The notes: generated from the letters alone by a model not told the origin. Positions 36,751 through 48,106 are shown, numbered from the stretch's first letter. The stretch is 64,000 nt of DNA from Massilia sp. 9096 (GCF_000745265.1 NZ_JQNN01000001.1:3782001-3846000), one strand, 5' to 3'. Numbers and translations are program-made.

Positions 36751-37932
36751 CTCGATTCCCAGGATCGCGCAGGCGGCTTGCAGCTGCTGCCGGGCTTGCG
36801 CCAAAGTCGGCGCGACGAAGGTCACGTGCCCCATCTTGCGGCCGCGGCGCGGGTCGCTCTTGCCGTACAGGTGCAGGTTGGCGCCCGGCAGGGCCAGCAC
36901 CTGGTCCCAGGCCGGTTCGCGCACTGTGTCGCTGTCGCCCTCGAACCAGACGTCGCCGAGGATGTTCAGCATGACGGCCGGGGAATGCTGACGGCAATCG
37001 CCCAGCGGCAGGCGCGCCATCGCCCGCACCTGCTGGGCGAACTGGCTGGTGACGCAGGCGTCGATCGTGTAGTGGCCGCTGTTGTGCGGACGCGGCGCCA
37101 TTTCGTTGACGACCAGCGAGCCATCGGTCAGCACGAAGAACTCGATGCACAGCACGCCGACGTAGCCGAGCTCGGCGACGATCGCGCGCGCGGCGTCCTG
37201 CGCCTTGCGCGCGCATTCGCTGGAGACGTTCGGGCCGGGCACGGTGGTGGTGAACAGGATGCCGTCGCGGTGCACGTTCTCGGCGATCGGGTAGACGACC
37301 GATGCACCATCCGCGCCGCGTGCGGTGAGCACCGACACCTCGTAGGCCAGCGGCAGCATCTGCTCGAGCAGGCAGGTCACCTGCCCCATCGATTCGAAGG
37401 CCGCGCGCACGTCCGCGCGCGTGCGCACGCGCACCTGGCCCTTGCCGTCGTAGCCCATGCGCACGGTTTTCAGGATGCCGGGCAGCAGGTCGTCGCCGAT
37501 GGCGTCGATGTCGGCGTCGACGGCGATGACCTTGTGCGGCGCCGGCATCACGCCGGACTTGGCGGCGCAGGCCACGAAGAAGGATTTTTCGGCGATGCGG
37601 TCCTGCGCCACCGAGACGCCGTGGGCGTTCGGCGCCACGAAGACGCGTTCGGCCAGGCGCGACAGGCTGGCGGCCGGCACGTTCTCGAATTCGGTGGTGA
37701 CGGCCGCGCACTGCGCCGCCAGCTGGTCGAGGCCGGCGGCATCTTCGTAGCCGGCCTCGACCAAACGCTCGGCGACCTGGCCGGCGGGGCAGTCGGCGCT
37801 CGGCTCGAGCACCGCGACCTTGTAGCCCATCGCTTGCGCGGCCTGGGCGAACATGCGGCCGAGCTGGCCGCCGCCCATCACGCCCAGCCAGGTGGACGGA
37901 TCGGCGGACGGCAGGAATGCGGAATCACTCAT
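36745..37932 (-). CDS. purK: 5-(carboxyamino)imidazole ribonucleotide synthase
   Basis: ATP-grasp enzyme converting AIR, bicarbonate and ATP to N5-CAIR in de novo purine synthesis. The 395-aa protein has [20 protein letters not shown] near the N-terminus, then TTEFENVPA, the ATP-grasp core ([21 protein letters not shown]) and [16 protein letters not shown] with metal-binding residues. It starts 1 base after the purE stop, in purC-purE-purK order. Confidence 0.96.
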   Translation of the reverse strand: MSDSAFLPSADPSTWLGVMGGGQLGRMFAQAAQAMGYKVAVLEPSADCPAGQVAERLVEAGYEDAAGLDQLAAQCAAVTTEFENVPAASLSRLAERVFVAPNAHGVSVAQDRIAEKSFFVACAAKSGVMPAPHKVIAVDADIDAIGDDLLPGILKTVRMGYDGKGQVRVRTRADVRAAFESMGQVTCLLEQMLPLAYEVSVLTARGADGASVVYPIAENVHRDGILFTTTVPGPNVSSECARKAQDAARAIVAELGYVGVLCIEFFVLTDGSLVVNEMAPRPHNSGHYTIDACVTSQFAQQVRAMARLPLGDCRQHSPAVMLNILGDVWFEGDSDTVREPAWDQVLALPGANLHLYGKSDPRRGRKMGHVTFVAPTLAQARQQLQAACAILGIEL

Positions 37933-37933
37933 A

Positions 37934-38431
37934 TCAAGCAGGCAGAATCATGGCTTGCGCCGCGGCGGTCTGCCGGGCGCGGAAGTCTTCCAGTTGCGCG
38001 GCCAGCGCATCGTCCGTGGCGGCCAGCATGGCGACCGCGGTCAGCGCGGCGTTGGCGGCGCCGGCCTCGCCGATGGCGAAGGTCGACACCGGCACGCCCT
38101 TGGGCATCTGCACGATCGACAGCAGCGAGTCCTCGCCGCGCAGGTATTTGGACGGCACCGGCACGCCCAGCACCGGCACGATGGTCTTGGCGGCCACCAT
38201 GCCCGGCAGGTGGGCCGCGCCGCCGGCGCCGGCGATGATCGCGCGCAGTCCGCGCGCGCGCGCGCTGCCCGCATACGCGAACATCTCGTCCGGCATGCGG
38301 TGCGCCGAGATCACCTGCGCCTCATGCGGCACGCCGAACTGCTTGAGGATGTCGACGGCGTTCTTCATCACGTCCCAGTCGCTGCTGGAACCCATGATCA
38401 CGCCGACCAGTGGCTTGTTTTGGTCCGTCAT
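37934..38431 (-). CDS. purE: N5-carboxyaminoimidazole ribonucleotide mutase
   Basis: Class I PurE (165 aa), converting N5-CAIR to CAIR. It has [12 protein letters not shown] at the substrate phosphate site, the catalytic-region SAHRMPDE, and the flexible [11 protein letters not shown] loop. It lies 1 base after purC and 1 base before purK, so the three are tightly coupled. Confidence 0.96.
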   Translation of the reverse strand: MTDQNKPLVGVIMGSSSDWDVMKNAVDILKQFGVPHEAQVISAHRMPDEMFAYAGSARARGLRAIIAGAGGAAHLPGMVAAKTIVPVLGVPVPSKYLRGEDSLLSIVQMPKGVPVSTFAIGEAGAANAALTAVAMLAATDDALAAQLEDFRARQTAAAQAMILPA

Positions 38432-38432
38432 C

Positions 38433-39329
38433 TCAGACCTTCAGCTTCTCGCCGGTGAGGCGCTCGATGGCTTCGAAGTACTTGGCCTGGGTCCTGTCGA
38501 TCACGTCCTGCGGCAGCGCGGGCGCCGGCGGGGTCTTGTTCCAGTCCTTCAGCGTTTCCAGGTAGTCGCGCACGAACTGCTTGTCGAACGACGGCGGCGA
38601 CATGTCCGGCGCGTACGAATCGGCCGGCCAGAAGCGCGAGGAATCGGCGGTCAGGACTTCGTCCATCAGGTGCAGCACGCCGTTGTCGTCCAGGCCGAAC
38701 TCGAACTTGGTGTCGGCGATGATGATGCCGCGCGTGGCCGCGTACTCGGCGGCGGTGGTGTACAGCTGGATCGCGATGTCGCGGATCTTGGCGGCCAGTT
38801 CAGCGCCGATGCGCTGCTCCATGTCTTCGAAGCTGATGTTTTCGTCGTGCTCGCCCAGGTCGGCCTTGGCGGCCGGGGTGAACAGCGGCTGCGGCAGTTT
38901 GTCGGCCTGGCGCAGGCCGGCCGGCAGCTGGATGCCGCAGATCGCGCCGGTGGCCTGGTAGTCCTTCCAACCCGAACCGATGATGTAGCCGCGCACCACG
39001 GCTTCGACCAGGATCGGCTTCAGGCGCTTGGCGACCACGGCGCGGCCCTTGACCTGCTCCACTTCCTCCGGCGTCACCACCGATTCCGGCGCCACGCCGG
39101 TCAGGTGGTTCGGCACGATGTGGCCGAGTTTCTCGAACCAGAAGTCGCTCATCTGGTTGAGGACCATGCCCTTGCCCGGGATCGGCTCGTTCATGACGAC
39201 GTCGAAGGCCGAGAGGCGGTCGGTGGTGACGATCAGGATCTTGTCGTCGCCGACGGCGTAGTTGTCGCGGACCTTGCCGCGGCCGAGCAGTGGCAGGGAG
39301 GAAATCGTGGATTGGTAGAGGCTTTTCAT
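38433..39329 (-). CDS. purC: Phosphoribosylaminoimidazole-succinocarboxamide synthase
   Basis: SAICAR synthase (298 aa), joining CAIR and aspartate with ATP. It starts with the family-typical [20 protein letters not shown], followed by [28 protein letters not shown] and DTKFEFG. I chose the ATG at 39329 because it matches the usual N-terminus; a 20-residue longer frame exists, and neither start has a clear ribosome site. The gene follows fba after a 163-base gap with hairpins. Confidence 0.94.
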   Translation of the reverse strand: MKSLYQSTISSLPLLGRGKVRDNYAVGDDKILIVTTDRLSAFDVVMNEPIPGKGMVLNQMSDFWFEKLGHIVPNHLTGVAPESVVTPEEVEQVKGRAVVAKRLKPILVEAVVRGYIIGSGWKDYQATGAICGIQLPAGLRQADKLPQPLFTPAAKADLGEHDENISFEDMEQRIGAELAAKIRDIAIQLYTTAAEYAATRGIIIADTKFEFGLDDNGVLHLMDEVLTADSSRFWPADSYAPDMSPPSFDKQFVRDYLETLKDWNKTPPAPALPQDVIDRTQAKYFEAIERLTGEKLKV

Positions 39330-39439
39330 AGAGGGGATGTCTTGATAAAGCGAAACCGGCGGAGGGTCCGCCGGTGGGAAGTGCGACATTTTACGTCATT
39401 TCTAACGTGCCGCTATATTACCGCTGTCTTTCCGCGGTC

Positions 39440-39480
39440 TTCCCGGCGAAGGCCGGGCGTCGTTCCCGGCAGTGCCGGAA
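39440..39480. repeat. Twin GC-rich hairpins between fba and purC
   Basis: Two adjacent stems: CCCGGC / GCCGGG (39442-39457) and CCGGC / GCCGG (39466-39478). There is no T run behind them on the minus strand, so they look more like REP-type intergenic hairpins or an mRNA-stabilising structure than a terminator inside the operon. Confidence 0.55.
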
Positions 39481-39492
39481 ACGACAACTGAC

Positions 39493-40557
39493 TTACTGAA
39501 CCACCTGCGACAGCTCGCCCGCCTTGTAGCGCTCGGCCATCTTGTCCAGCGGGATCGGCTTGATCTTGGCGGCCATGCCTTCGCAGCCGAAGGCGATGTA
39601 GCGCGCCTTGCAGACCTGGGTGGCGGCTTCGCGCGCGGGCTTGAGGAAGTCGCGCGGATCGAACTTGGACGGGTTCTCGAACAGGTACTTGCGCACCGCG
39701 GCCGTCATCGCCAGGCGGATGTCGGTGTCGATGTTGATCTTGCGCACGCCATGCTTGATGCCTTCCTGGATCTCCTCGACCGGCACGCCATAGGTTTCCT
39801 TCATGTCGCCGCCGAATTCGCGGATGATCGCGAGCAGCTCCTGAGGCACCGACGACGAACCGTGCATCACCAGGTGGGTGTTCGGGATGCGCGCGTGGAT
39901 TTCCTTGATGCGGTCGATGGCAAGGATGTCGCCGGTCGGCTTGCGCGTAAACTTGTAGGCGCCGTGCGAGGTGCCGATGGCGATCGCCAGGGCGTCGCAT
40001 TGCGTGCGCGCGACGAAGTCGGCGGCCTGGGCCACGTCGGTCAGCAGCTCTTCGCGGGTCATGGTGCGGTCCGCGCCATGGCCGTCTTCCTTGTCGCCCT
40101 TCATGGTTTCCAGCGAACCGAGCACGCCCAGTTCGGCTTCCACCGTCACGCCGATCGAGTGGGCGAACTTGACGACTTCGCGCGACACGTCGACGTTGTA
40201 TTCGTACGACGCCACCGACTTGCCGTCGGCTTCCAGCGAACCGTCCATCATCACCGAGCTGAAACCCGAGCGGATCGCGGCCATGCAGACCGCCGGCGAC
40301 TGGCCGTGGTCCTGGTGCATGACGACCGGGATGTGCGGATAGGCTTCGACGGCGGCGTCGATCAGGTGGCGCAGGAAGGCTTCGCCGGCATATTTGCGGG
40401 CGCCGGCCGAGGCCTGCATGATCACCGGGCTGCCGGTCTGGTCGGCCGCGGCCATGATGGCCTGGACCTGCTCCAGGTTGTTGACGTTAAACGCCGGCAA
40501 GCCATAGCCGTGTTCGGCGGCATGGTCCAGCAGTTGACGCATTGATACGAGTGCCAT
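39493..40557 (-). CDS. fba: Fructose-bisphosphate aldolase, class II (Calvin-cycle subtype)
   Basis: Zn-dependent aldolase (354 aa) cleaving fructose 1,6-bisphosphate to DHAP and G3P. It begins with the subtype-typical [18 protein letters not shown] and AFNVNNLEQ. Metal and catalytic motifs are [27 protein letters not shown] and MHGSSSVP, and it ends with an 'AGEL' tail region. It is the third glycolytic gene after pgk and pyk, with a long structured spacer before it (copy 1 of the element at 40589-40703). Confidence 0.96.
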   Translation of the reverse strand: MALVSMRQLLDHAAEHGYGLPAFNVNNLEQVQAIMAAADQTGSPVIMQASAGARKYAGEAFLRHLIDAAVEAYPHIPVVMHQDHGQSPAVCMAAIRSGFSSVMMDGSLEADGKSVASYEYNVDVSREVVKFAHSIGVTVEAELGVLGSLETMKGDKEDGHGADRTMTREELLTDVAQAADFVARTQCDALAIAIGTSHGAYKFTRKPTGDILAIDRIKEIHARIPNTHLVMHGSSSVPQELLAIIREFGGDMKETYGVPVEEIQEGIKHGVRKINIDTDIRLAMTAAVRKYLFENPSKFDPRDFLKPAREAATQVCKARYIAFGCEGMAAKIKPIPLDKMAERYKAGELSQVVQ

Positions 40558-40588
40558 GATTTAAGCTCCAAACAATAAAAAAACCTTT

Positions 40589-40703
40589 CGGAACCTCGAT
40601 AAACCTGCTGCGCGTTGCATTTCGGGCTTGCGATGCTCGCCGTACCGTAAGTACGGCTGCGCTTCTCAGCCCGAACTGCTGCCGCTCGCTAGGGTTTCTC
40701 GAA
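40589..40703 (-). repeat. Structured intergenic element, copy 1 (upstream of fba)
   Basis: Read on the minus strand this ~115-base element has three nested stems. The outer stem pairs 40596-40605 with 40693-40702. The middle stem is TTCGGGCT / AGCCCGAA (40621-40628 with 40668-40675). The inner stem is GCCGTAC / GTACGGC (40639-40645 with 40651-40657). Conserved unpaired blocks shared with copy 2 are GCGAGCGGCAGCA, GCGAGCATCGCA and TGCAACGCGCAG. The 3' end TCGAGGTTCCGAA lies about 30 bases before the fba ATG and is followed by a T run. The strand given is the sense shared with the flanking genes. Confidence 0.8.
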
Positions 40704-40729
40704 GTCCATTTTTATTGTTGTGGACTTCG
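40700..40729. repeat. Perfect 9-bp hairpin beside the structured element
   Basis: CGAAGTCCA (40700-40708) and TGGACTTCG (40721-40729) with a 12-base AT-rich loop, between the pyk stop and the structured element. No T run follows on the minus strand, so it may be an mRNA-processing or stabilising structure rather than a terminator. Confidence 0.6.
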
Positions 40730-40782
40730 CTAAAAACCGATCGGGCGGCAGGCACAGCACATGGCGTTTTTCGAAGTTCGCT

Positions 40783-42231
40783 TTATTCGAACTCGCCCAC
40801 GCGGACGATGCGCAGGGCGTTGGTGGCGCCGGCCTGGCCCATCGGCTCGCCCCAGGTGACCACGATCATGTCACCCTTTTTGACGATCCCGTTGGCCACC
40901 ATCAGGTCTTCGGCCTGTTTCAGCACCGCGGCGCTGTCGCCGCGCTGGGTCAGGTGGTAGGCGTGCACGTTACGATACAGCGATACCTTGCGCTGGGTGG
41001 TGACGCTTGGCGTCAGCGCGAAGATCGGGGTCTCGACGCGGTGGCGGCTCATCCACAGCGCGGTCGAACCGGACTCGGTCAGCGCGACGATCGCCTTGAC
41101 CGCCAGGTGGTGCGCGGTGAACAGCGCGCCGTAGGCGATCGACTGGTCGATGCGGGTGAACTGCACGTTCAGGAAGTCGGCTTCGAGCTTGTTGTATTCC
41201 GAACGCTCGGCTTCCACGCAGACCGCCGACATCATCTCGACGGTTTCCACCGGATATTTACCAGCGGCGGTCTCGGCCGATGCCATCACGGCGTCGGTGC
41301 CGTCCAGCACGGCGTTGGCCACGTCCGACACTTCGGCGCGGGTCGGCACGGCGTTGACGATCATCGACTCCATCATCTGGGTCGCGGTGATCGCCAGCTT
41401 GTTCGAGTCGCGCGCCATGCGGATCATGCGCTTTTGCAGCGCCGGCACGGCGGCATTGCCGACTTCGACCGCCAGGTCGCCGCGCGCGACCATGATGCCG
41501 TCGGAAGCGTCGAGGATTTCCTGCAGCACCGGAATCGCTTCGGCGCGCTCGATCTTGGCGATCATCATCGGCTTGTGGCCGAACGGCTCGCCGGCGATGT
41601 TGGCCAGCTGGCGCGCCATTTCCATGTCGGTCGCGGTCTTCGGGAACGAGATCGCCAGGTAGTCGGCCTGGAAGGTCATCGCGGTCTTGATGTCTTCCAT
41701 GTCCTTGGCGGTCAGCGCCGGCGCGGTCAGGCCGCCGCCCATGCGGTTGATGCCCTTGTTGTTGGACAGTTCGCCGCCGATCTTGACCACGGTGTGGATC
41801 TCGCTGCCGACCACTTTCTCGGCAATCAGCACGATCAGGCCGTCGTTCAGCAGCAGCGTGTCGCCTGCGCGCACGTCGTTCGGCAGCGACTTGTAGTCGA
41901 GGCCGACGCGGTCCTGGTTGCCCAGTTCGCCGTTCTCGCCCCACTTGGCGTCGAGGATGAACTTGTCGCCGTTCTTCAGCTCGATCTTGCCTTCTTCAAA
42001 CTTGCCGACCCGAATTTTCGGACCCTGCATGTCGGCCATGATCGCCACTTCGCGGCCGCATTCGGCGGCGGCGCGACGGACCAGGTTGGCCCGGTCGATG
42101 TGATCCTGCGCTTTACCGTGCGAGAAATTCAGACGCACGATGTCCACGCCGGCACGGATCATGCGGACGAGGGTGTCGAAATCCGAAGAAGCCGGGCCGA
42201 TGGTTGCGACGATCTTGGTACCACGAGACAT
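40783..42231 (-). CDS. pyk: Pyruvate kinase
   Basis: Transfers phosphate from PEP to ADP at the end of glycolysis. The 482-aa protein has the N-terminal TKIVATIGPASS, VDIVRLNFSHG, the metal-site MADMQGPKIRVG, the active-site IAKIERAEA, MVARGDLAVEVG and the ATQMMESMI segment, plus the C-terminal allosteric domain. The ATG at 42231 has AAGGA upstream; the longer frame overlaps pgk and carries no family sequence. It follows pgk after 58 bases. Confidence 0.96.
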   Translation of the reverse strand: MSRGTKIVATIGPASSDFDTLVRMIRAGVDIVRLNFSHGKAQDHIDRANLVRRAAAECGREVAIMADMQGPKIRVGKFEEGKIELKNGDKFILDAKWGENGELGNQDRVGLDYKSLPNDVRAGDTLLLNDGLIVLIAEKVVGSEIHTVVKIGGELSNNKGINRMGGGLTAPALTAKDMEDIKTAMTFQADYLAISFPKTATDMEMARQLANIAGEPFGHKPMMIAKIERAEAIPVLQEILDASDGIMVARGDLAVEVGNAAVPALQKRMIRMARDSNKLAITATQMMESMIVNAVPTRAEVSDVANAVLDGTDAVMASAETAAGKYPVETVEMMSAVCVEAERSEYNKLEADFLNVQFTRIDQSIAYGALFTAHHLAVKAIVALTESGSTALWMSRHRVETPIFALTPSVTTQRKVSLYRNVHAYHLTQRGDSAAVLKQAEDLMVANGIVKKGDMIVVTWGEPMGQAGATNALRIVRVGEFE

Positions 42232-42249
42232 TGAACTATCCTTGAAAGT

Positions 42250-42276
42250 GAAAAGCGCAGCCTTGTGGACTGCGCC
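42250..42276 (-). terminator. Weak terminator/attenuator between pgk and pyk
   Basis: Stem GCGCAG / CTGCGC (42255-42275) with a 9-base loop, followed on the minus strand by TTTTCACTTT. It could lower read-through from pgk into pyk without ending the operon. Confidence 0.5.
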
Positions 42277-42289
42277 GTTGACCTTTGAT

Positions 42290-43492
<1,203 letters not shown>

Positions 43493-43653
43493 GTCAGCTT
43501 CGATCCGTTGATGAATGAAAGAACGTTATTCTACCTTAGACGTTGTCATGCAAAACATGAAAAACGTGCTACGAGACACCCCCTATAGATGATTGCCGAG
43601 CCCAAAACCGTTAGAATCCTGACTTCGCACTATTTTTACTGACGGAGAAGTCA

Positions 43654-43848
43654 ATGAACGAGAAGACCATCCCTGTGGTGGAACTGCAAGCCAAGGACCT
43701 GCCGGCCTATTGCCCGAACCCGGCGATGCCGCTGTGGTCGTCCCACCCGCGCGTCTTCCTGGATTTCGATCACGACGGCCACGCCAAGTGCCCGTACTGC
43801 GGCACCCAGTACAAACTGGCGCCGGGCGTCGGGCTGGGCCACCACTGA
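43654..43848 (+). CDS. Small zinc-finger (CHCC-type) protein
   Basis: A 64-aa protein of the zf-CHCC type. Likely zinc ligands are in PAYCPN, FDHDGHAKCPYCGTQY. The same motif occurs in the small NDUFS6-like accessory subunits of complex I, but in bacteria the role is not established. It is divergent from pgk and followed 15 bases later by a YheT-like hydrolase. A purine-rich GGAGAAG precedes the ATG. Confidence 0.85.
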   Translation: MNEKTIPVVELQAKDLPAYCPNPAMPLWSSHPRVFLDFDHDGHAKCPYCGTQYKLAPGVGLGHH

Positions 43849-43863
43849 TCGGTTGAGGTGCCT

Positions 43864-44925
43864 ATGGCAGCCGCCAGCGCCGCGTGCCGCGACATCGTCG
43901 AGTACAAAGCGCCTCTGTGGCTGCCCGGCGGGCACCTGCAAACGATCTACCCGGCGACCTGCATCGCCAAGCCGCCGGTCGCGTTCCGGCGCGAGCGCTG
44001 GGACACGCCCTGCGGCTTCGATTTCATCGACGTCGATTTCGCCGATGCCGGCGTCCCTGCGTCCGTTTCCACATCCGAGGCGGCGCCGTTCGTGCTGCTG
44101 TTCCACGGCCTGGAAGGCTCGTCCGACAGCCATTACGCGCGTTCGCTGATGGCGGCGGTCCACGCGCGCGGCTGGCATGGCGCGATCCCGCACTTTCGCG
44201 GCTGTTCGGGCGAAGCGAACCGGGCGCCACGCTTCTATCATTCCGGCGACTCGGAAGAGCTCGACTGGATCATCCGCCGCTTGCGCACCAGATACACGGG
44301 TCCGTTCTACGTGGCCGGCGTGTCGCTGGGCGGCAATGCCTTGCTGCGCTGGCTCGGCGAGCAGCAGCACGGCGCGGACATCGTCGACGCCGCCGTGGCG
44401 GTTTCGGCCCCGCTCGACCTGGCGGCCAGCGGCGCCGCGCTGTCGAGCGGCCTCAACCGCGTCTATACGCGCATGTTCCTGCAGACGCTCAAACCCAAGG
44501 CGCTGGCCAAGCTGGAGCATTTTCCCGGCCTGTTCGACCGCGCCCGCCTGCTGGCGGCCAAGGATTTGTACGCCTTCGATAACGTCGTCACGGCGCCGCT
44601 GCATGGTTTCCGCGACACCGACGACTACTGGCACCGCGCCAGCGCCAAGCACGTCCTGAACGACATCACCGTACCGACGCTGGTGCTCAACGCGCGCAAC
44701 GATCCCTTCCTGCCGGGGCGGCATCTGCCATCCAGCGCCGCGCCCGCCGTCACGCTCGAGTACCCGGCCAGCGGCGGCCACGTCGGCTTTCCGACCGCCC
44801 CCTTCCCGGGGCGCATCGACTGGCTGGCGCAGCGCATCCTGCATTTTTTCGATACCGCGGCGGGCAAGGCCCCGGACCCTGTGCCGACCTGCGCGCCGGT
44901 CGCGACGCAGGTATGCCAAGCTTGA
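43864..44925 (+). CDS. YheT-family alpha/beta-hydrolase
   Basis: A cytoplasmic serine hydrolase of 353 aa. It begins with the family-typical LWLPGGHLQTIYPA. It then has LLFHGLEGSSDSHYARSL (oxyanion region), HFRGCSGEANR and the nucleophile elbow VAGVSLGGNALLRWLG (Ser near 158). The catalytic acid is in NARNDPFLPG and the His in GGHVGFP. The substrate of this family in bacteria is not known. The ATG at 43864 has GAGG 5 bases before; a GTG two codons upstream overlaps that site. A structured repeat element follows the stop. Confidence 0.9.
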   Translation: MAAASAACRDIVEYKAPLWLPGGHLQTIYPATCIAKPPVAFRRERWDTPCGFDFIDVDFADAGVPASVSTSEAAPFVLLFHGLEGSSDSHYARSLMAAVHARGWHGAIPHFRGCSGEANRAPRFYHSGDSEELDWIIRRLRTRYTGPFYVAGVSLGGNALLRWLGEQQHGADIVDAAVAVSAPLDLAASGAALSSGLNRVYTRMFLQTLKPKALAKLEHFPGLFDRARLLAAKDLYAFDNVVTAPLHGFRDTDDYWHRASAKHVLNDITVPTLVLNARNDPFLPGRHLPSSAAPAVTLEYPASGGHVGFPTAPFPGRIDWLAQRILHFFDTAAGKAPDPVPTCAPVATQVCQA

Positions 44926-44940
44926 TGCTAGTTAATGGGG

Positions 44941-45049
44941 CCTCGAAAACCGTCGCGAGCGGCAGCAATGTTGGTCGAGACGCGCAGCTGTACGAGAAGT
45001 ACAGCGAGCATCGCAGGCCGACAGTGCAACGCGCAGTAGGTTTTCGAGG
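44941..45049 (+). repeat. Structured intergenic element, copy 2
   Basis: Outer stem CCTCGAAAACC / GGTTTTCGAGG (perfect 11 bp, 44941-44951 with 45039-45049). Middle stem TGTTGGTC / GGCCGACA (44969-44976 with 45016-45023, two G-T wobbles). Inner stem GCTGTAC / GTACAGC (44987-44993 with 44999-45005, loop GAGAA). Shared blocks with copy 1 include GCGAGCGGCAGCA, GCGAGCATCGCA and TGCAACGCGCAG. The next gene starts 6 bases after the outer stem. Confidence 0.82.
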
Positions 45050-45055
45050 TTCCGA

Positions 45056-45667
45056 ATGGACGATATCGTTAAACAGGCAATGACCAAATGGCCGAACGTG
45101 CCGCACTGCTACGGCTGGCTGGCGCTCGATGCGCGCGGCGTCTGGCGCATGCGCGACGAGGCGGCCCAGCAGGCCGACGCGCCCGGCGACAAGCTGAACA
45201 ACACGGCGCTGGTCGGCTTCATCAACCGCAACTACCTGGCGGACGAGCGCGGCTGCTGGTATTTCCAGAACGGGCCGCAGCGGGTATTCATGAACCTGGA
45301 AGCCACGCCCTTCATCGCGCGCACCGACCCGGCCCAGGGCTTGGTGCTGCACACCGGCGAAGCGCTCGGCAGCCTGGAACAGGCGTGGCTGCTCGACAGC
45401 GGCGCCCTGCTCGTGCGCGCGGGCGCGCGTGTGGCCCAGCTGGACGATCGCGACGTCGCCCAGCTGCTGCGCTTCATCGAACTGGATGACCAGCCGGTCA
45501 GGGACGAGGCCTTGATGGCCTGGCTCGGCGGCGGCGCCGGCCGCCTGGTGCTGCGCTGGCAAGAGCACGCGATCGAGATCGAGCGCCTGGTCGCGGATGA
45601 GGCGCCGCGGCGCTTCGGCTTCGTGCGCCGGCCGGATCGCCTGGCGCAGCCTCAGGCTGGGCAGTAA
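45056..45667 (+). CDS. Conserved hypothetical protein
   Basis: A 203-aa soluble protein with no signal peptide or membrane helix. It begins with KWPNVPHCYGWLALDARGVW and then has FINRNYLADERGCWYFQNGPQ followed by RVFMNLEATPFI. It looks like a conserved betaproteobacterial family of unknown function that I cannot name with certainty. Its ATG lies directly after structured element copy 2 with no visible ribosome site, so the element may control its translation. It converges with bepA, 4 bases between stops. Confidence 0.75.
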   Translation: MDDIVKQAMTKWPNVPHCYGWLALDARGVWRMRDEAAQQADAPGDKLNNTALVGFINRNYLADERGCWYFQNGPQRVFMNLEATPFIARTDPAQGLVLHTGEALGSLEQAWLLDSGALLVRAGARVAQLDDRDVAQLLRFIELDDQPVRDEALMAWLGGGAGRLVLRWQEHAIEIERLVADEAPRRFGFVRRPDRLAQPQAGQ

Positions 45668-45671
45668 GGGC

Positions 45672-47468
45672 TTATTGCCCGCGCCATGGATCGAAGGGCT
45701 GGCCCGGCAGGCGGTGGTTGAAGCTGCCGGTCGGATCGAAGTCCTGGTCGAGCGAGCGCCGTTTGGAAGACCCCGTCGCGCCCGGCGCCGCCGCTCCATC
45801 GGACGGTCCCGAGCCGCCGCTGGCCTCGACCTTGAAACGCGTACCGCCGCCGTTGGCGAAGTCATCGCCGCGTTCCTTCTTCTCTTTCTTTTCGTCCTTC
45901 TGGCGCTGCTGCAGCTCGCGCTCGCGCGCATCGATGACGGCCTGGTCGTAGAACGACACGTCCTTGGCCTTGCGCGCCAGGTTCAGCTGATCCACCGCGG
46001 CCGGCAACGCACCGCTCAGCACATAGGATTCGGCCAGCGCCATGTGCTGCAAGGCGATCTTGCCCTGCGCGGAATAAGTCTTGGCCAATTGATCGTAGAG
46101 CTTGGGCTCGGCGCGGTACTGCTGCACCTGGTCGCGCAGGAACTGGGCGGCCTGGTCCAGCTTGCCGTCGGCGATCAGCGCGGTCGCGTACTGGCGCGCG
46201 GCCATCCGCGACAGCGGGAATTTCTGGCGGGTCTGCTCCGCTTCCGCGACCGCCTGGTGTACGACGTCAGGCGGCTGGCCGGGCGCCAGCTTGATTTCGA
46301 TGTCGAGGCTGGCGAACATCGCGCTGCCGTCCGAGCCCGGACGCTCGGTCGAGAACACGCCGGGTTTCGGATGCGTCGACGCCCTCGCCTTGTCCAGCCA
46401 GCTCTGCGCCGCCTTCAGGTCGCCCTGCTTGAGCGCCAGGAACGACATGCCGTACATCGCGGCGGTCTGCTGCTGGGTGTTCTGGTCGTTCAATTGCGTC
46501 TTGAACGCGGCCCGGGTTTCCTCGAGGGCGGCCTGGCTGGTGTCCTGCAGCACGCGTGCGCGTGCGCGCACGAGCTGGAAGTCGATGCTGTCGGTGTGGA
46601 TCCTGGTCGGCTTGGGCGCCTCGCGGATGCGCGCCTGGATATCGGCGATGCGCTCGCCGGTCAGCGGGTGGCTGGACAGCCAGGCCGGCGCTTCGCCGTA
46701 GATGCGCGTCGAGCTCTGCAGGCGCTTGAAGAAGGACACCATGCCGGAGGTGTCGAAGCCGGCGTTGCGCATGGTCTGGAAGCCGACGCGGTCGGCCTCG
46801 CGTTCGGCGTCGCGGCTGAAGTTCAGCTGGCGCTGGACGGCCAGGCCCTGCCCGCCCATCATCACGCCCATCGCCGCATCGGCGCCGCCGCCGGCCTTGC
46901 CGACCAGCGCCGCCAGGATCAGCGCCGCCAGCGGCAGCAGCGCATCCTGCTTCTGCTGGCCGATCATGCGCGCGATGTGGCGCTGCTGCACGTGGCCGAT
47001 CTCGTGCGACAGCACCGAGGCCAGTTCGGACTCGTTCTGCGCCGCGATCAGCAGCGCCGAGTGCACCGCGACAAAGCCGCCGGGCAGCGCGAACGCATTG
47101 ATCATCGGGTCGCGCACGGCGAAGAAGAAGAATTCGACGTTGTCTTCGCCGCGTGCACCCGGGGCATACTGGACCAGCGTGTCGCCGAAATTGTTCAGGT
47201 ACTCGAGGATGGCCTCGTCGTCGAGGTAGTCATGATCGCGCCGGATGTCGTTCATGATTTCCTCGCCCAGCTTGCGCTCGAGCACGGGCGACAGGTCGGC
47301 GCGCGCCGAATCGCCGAGCGTCGGCAGGTTGCCGGTGTCGGAAAAGGTGTGCGGCACCGGGGTGGTCGGCGTGGCCAGGGCGACACCGGTCGCGAGGACG
47401 AGGCAGGCCGCCGTGCTCAGGCGGCGCCAGCGCGGCGACCTCGTTGGCGAGGACATGGGCGATTGCAT
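45672..47468 (-). CDS. bepA: Periplasmic M48 metalloprotease, BepA-like, with TPR region
   Basis: An outer-membrane assembly protease/chaperone of about 598 aa. A signal sequence (hydrophobic core LSTAACLVLATGVALA) is followed by the M48 domain: FALPGGFVAVHSALL, the zinc motif VLSHEIGHVQQRH, and the third-ligand region FSRDAEREADRVGF. The C-terminal third is helical TPR-like, then an Arg/Lys-rich low-complexity tail. BepA in E. coli degrades or matures stalled LptD. Starts at 47468, 47456 or a GTG at 47501 are all possible; none has a ribosome site, and all leave the signal sequence intact. Confidence 0.88.
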   Translation of the reverse strand: MQSPMSSPTRSPRWRRLSTAACLVLATGVALATPTTPVPHTFSDTGNLPTLGDSARADLSPVLERKLGEEIMNDIRRDHDYLDDEAILEYLNNFGDTLVQYAPGARGEDNVEFFFFAVRDPMINAFALPGGFVAVHSALLIAAQNESELASVLSHEIGHVQQRHIARMIGQQKQDALLPLAALILAALVGKAGGGADAAMGVMMGGQGLAVQRQLNFSRDAEREADRVGFQTMRNAGFDTSGMVSFFKRLQSSTRIYGEAPAWLSSHPLTGERIADIQARIREAPKPTRIHTDSIDFQLVRARARVLQDTSQAALEETRAAFKTQLNDQNTQQQTAAMYGMSFLALKQGDLKAAQSWLDKARASTHPKPGVFSTERPGSDGSAMFASLDIEIKLAPGQPPDVVHQAVAEAEQTRQKFPLSRMAARQYATALIADGKLDQAAQFLRDQVQQYRAEPKLYDQLAKTYSAQGKIALQHMALAESYVLSGALPAAVDQLNLARKAKDVSFYDQAVIDARERELQQRQKDEKKEKKERGDDFANGGGTRFKVEASGGSGPSDGAAAPGATGSSKRRSLDQDFDPTGSFNHRLPGQPFDPWRGQ

Positions 47469-47590
47469 GGGCGACTTGGCTGAAATCGGGTCTGGTTTCA
47501 CGATGCTATGATACCCCCTTCCTTGGCCCGGCTGCTGCCGGGCCGATACTTTGTTACCTTCGCCCTACAAGAAAAACCCGAGAATAACCG

Positions 47591-48106
47591 ATGAGCACGC
47601 CGACCGATCCGACCTCCGCTTCTCCACTCACCCATTTCGACGCCGGCGGCCAGGCGCACATGGTCGACGTCGGCGCCAAGAACGAGACGCACCGCGTCGC
47701 CGTTGCCGCCGGGACCATCCGCATGCAGCCGGCCACGCTCGAGCTGGTGAAAACCGGCAGCGCCAAGAAAGGCGACGTGCTCGGCGTGGCGCGCATCGCG
47801 GCGATCATGGCCGCCAAGCGCACCGGTGACCTGGTGCCGCTGTGCCATCCGCTGGCGCTGACGCGGGTGGCGGTCGAGTTCGAGATCGACTCGGTTAACA
47901 ATAGCGTGCATTGCCGCGCCCAGGTCGAAACCTATGGCAAGACCGGGGTGGAGATGGAAGCGCTCACTTCGGTGCAGGTCGGACTGCTGACCGTGTACGA
48001 CATGTGCAAGGCGGTGGACCGCGGCATGGTCATGACGAACATCCGCGTGCTGGAAAAGCACGGCGGCAAGAGCGGCGACTGGACCGCCACCGAACTCGAC
48101 GCCTGA
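47591..48106 (+). CDS. moaC: Cyclic pyranopterin monophosphate synthase
   Basis: Second step of molybdopterin biosynthesis, rearranging the MoaA product into cPMP. The 171-aa protein has [17 protein letters not shown], then the active-site IPLCHPL-like [10 protein letters not shown] and the [20 protein letters not shown] signature with the catalytic Lys in the following KA-V-DRGM. No other moa gene is adjacent. A molybdopterin enzyme fossil is 30 kb away, but molybdenum cofactor is presumably used elsewhere in the genome. Confidence 0.95.
   Translation: MSTPTDPTSASPLTHFDAGGQAHMVDVGAKNETHRVAVAAGTIRMQPATLELVKTGSAKKGDVLGVARIAAIMAAKRTGDLVPLCHPLALTRVAVEFEIDSVNNSVHCRAQVETYGKTGVEMEALTSVQVGLLTVYDMCKAVDRGMVMTNIRVLEKHGGKSGDWTATELDA

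Noticed and set aside
39440..39480. Rho-independent terminator after fba
   Set aside because: The stems are strong but lack a T run on the minus strand, and purC belongs to the same run; called hairpin repeat instead.
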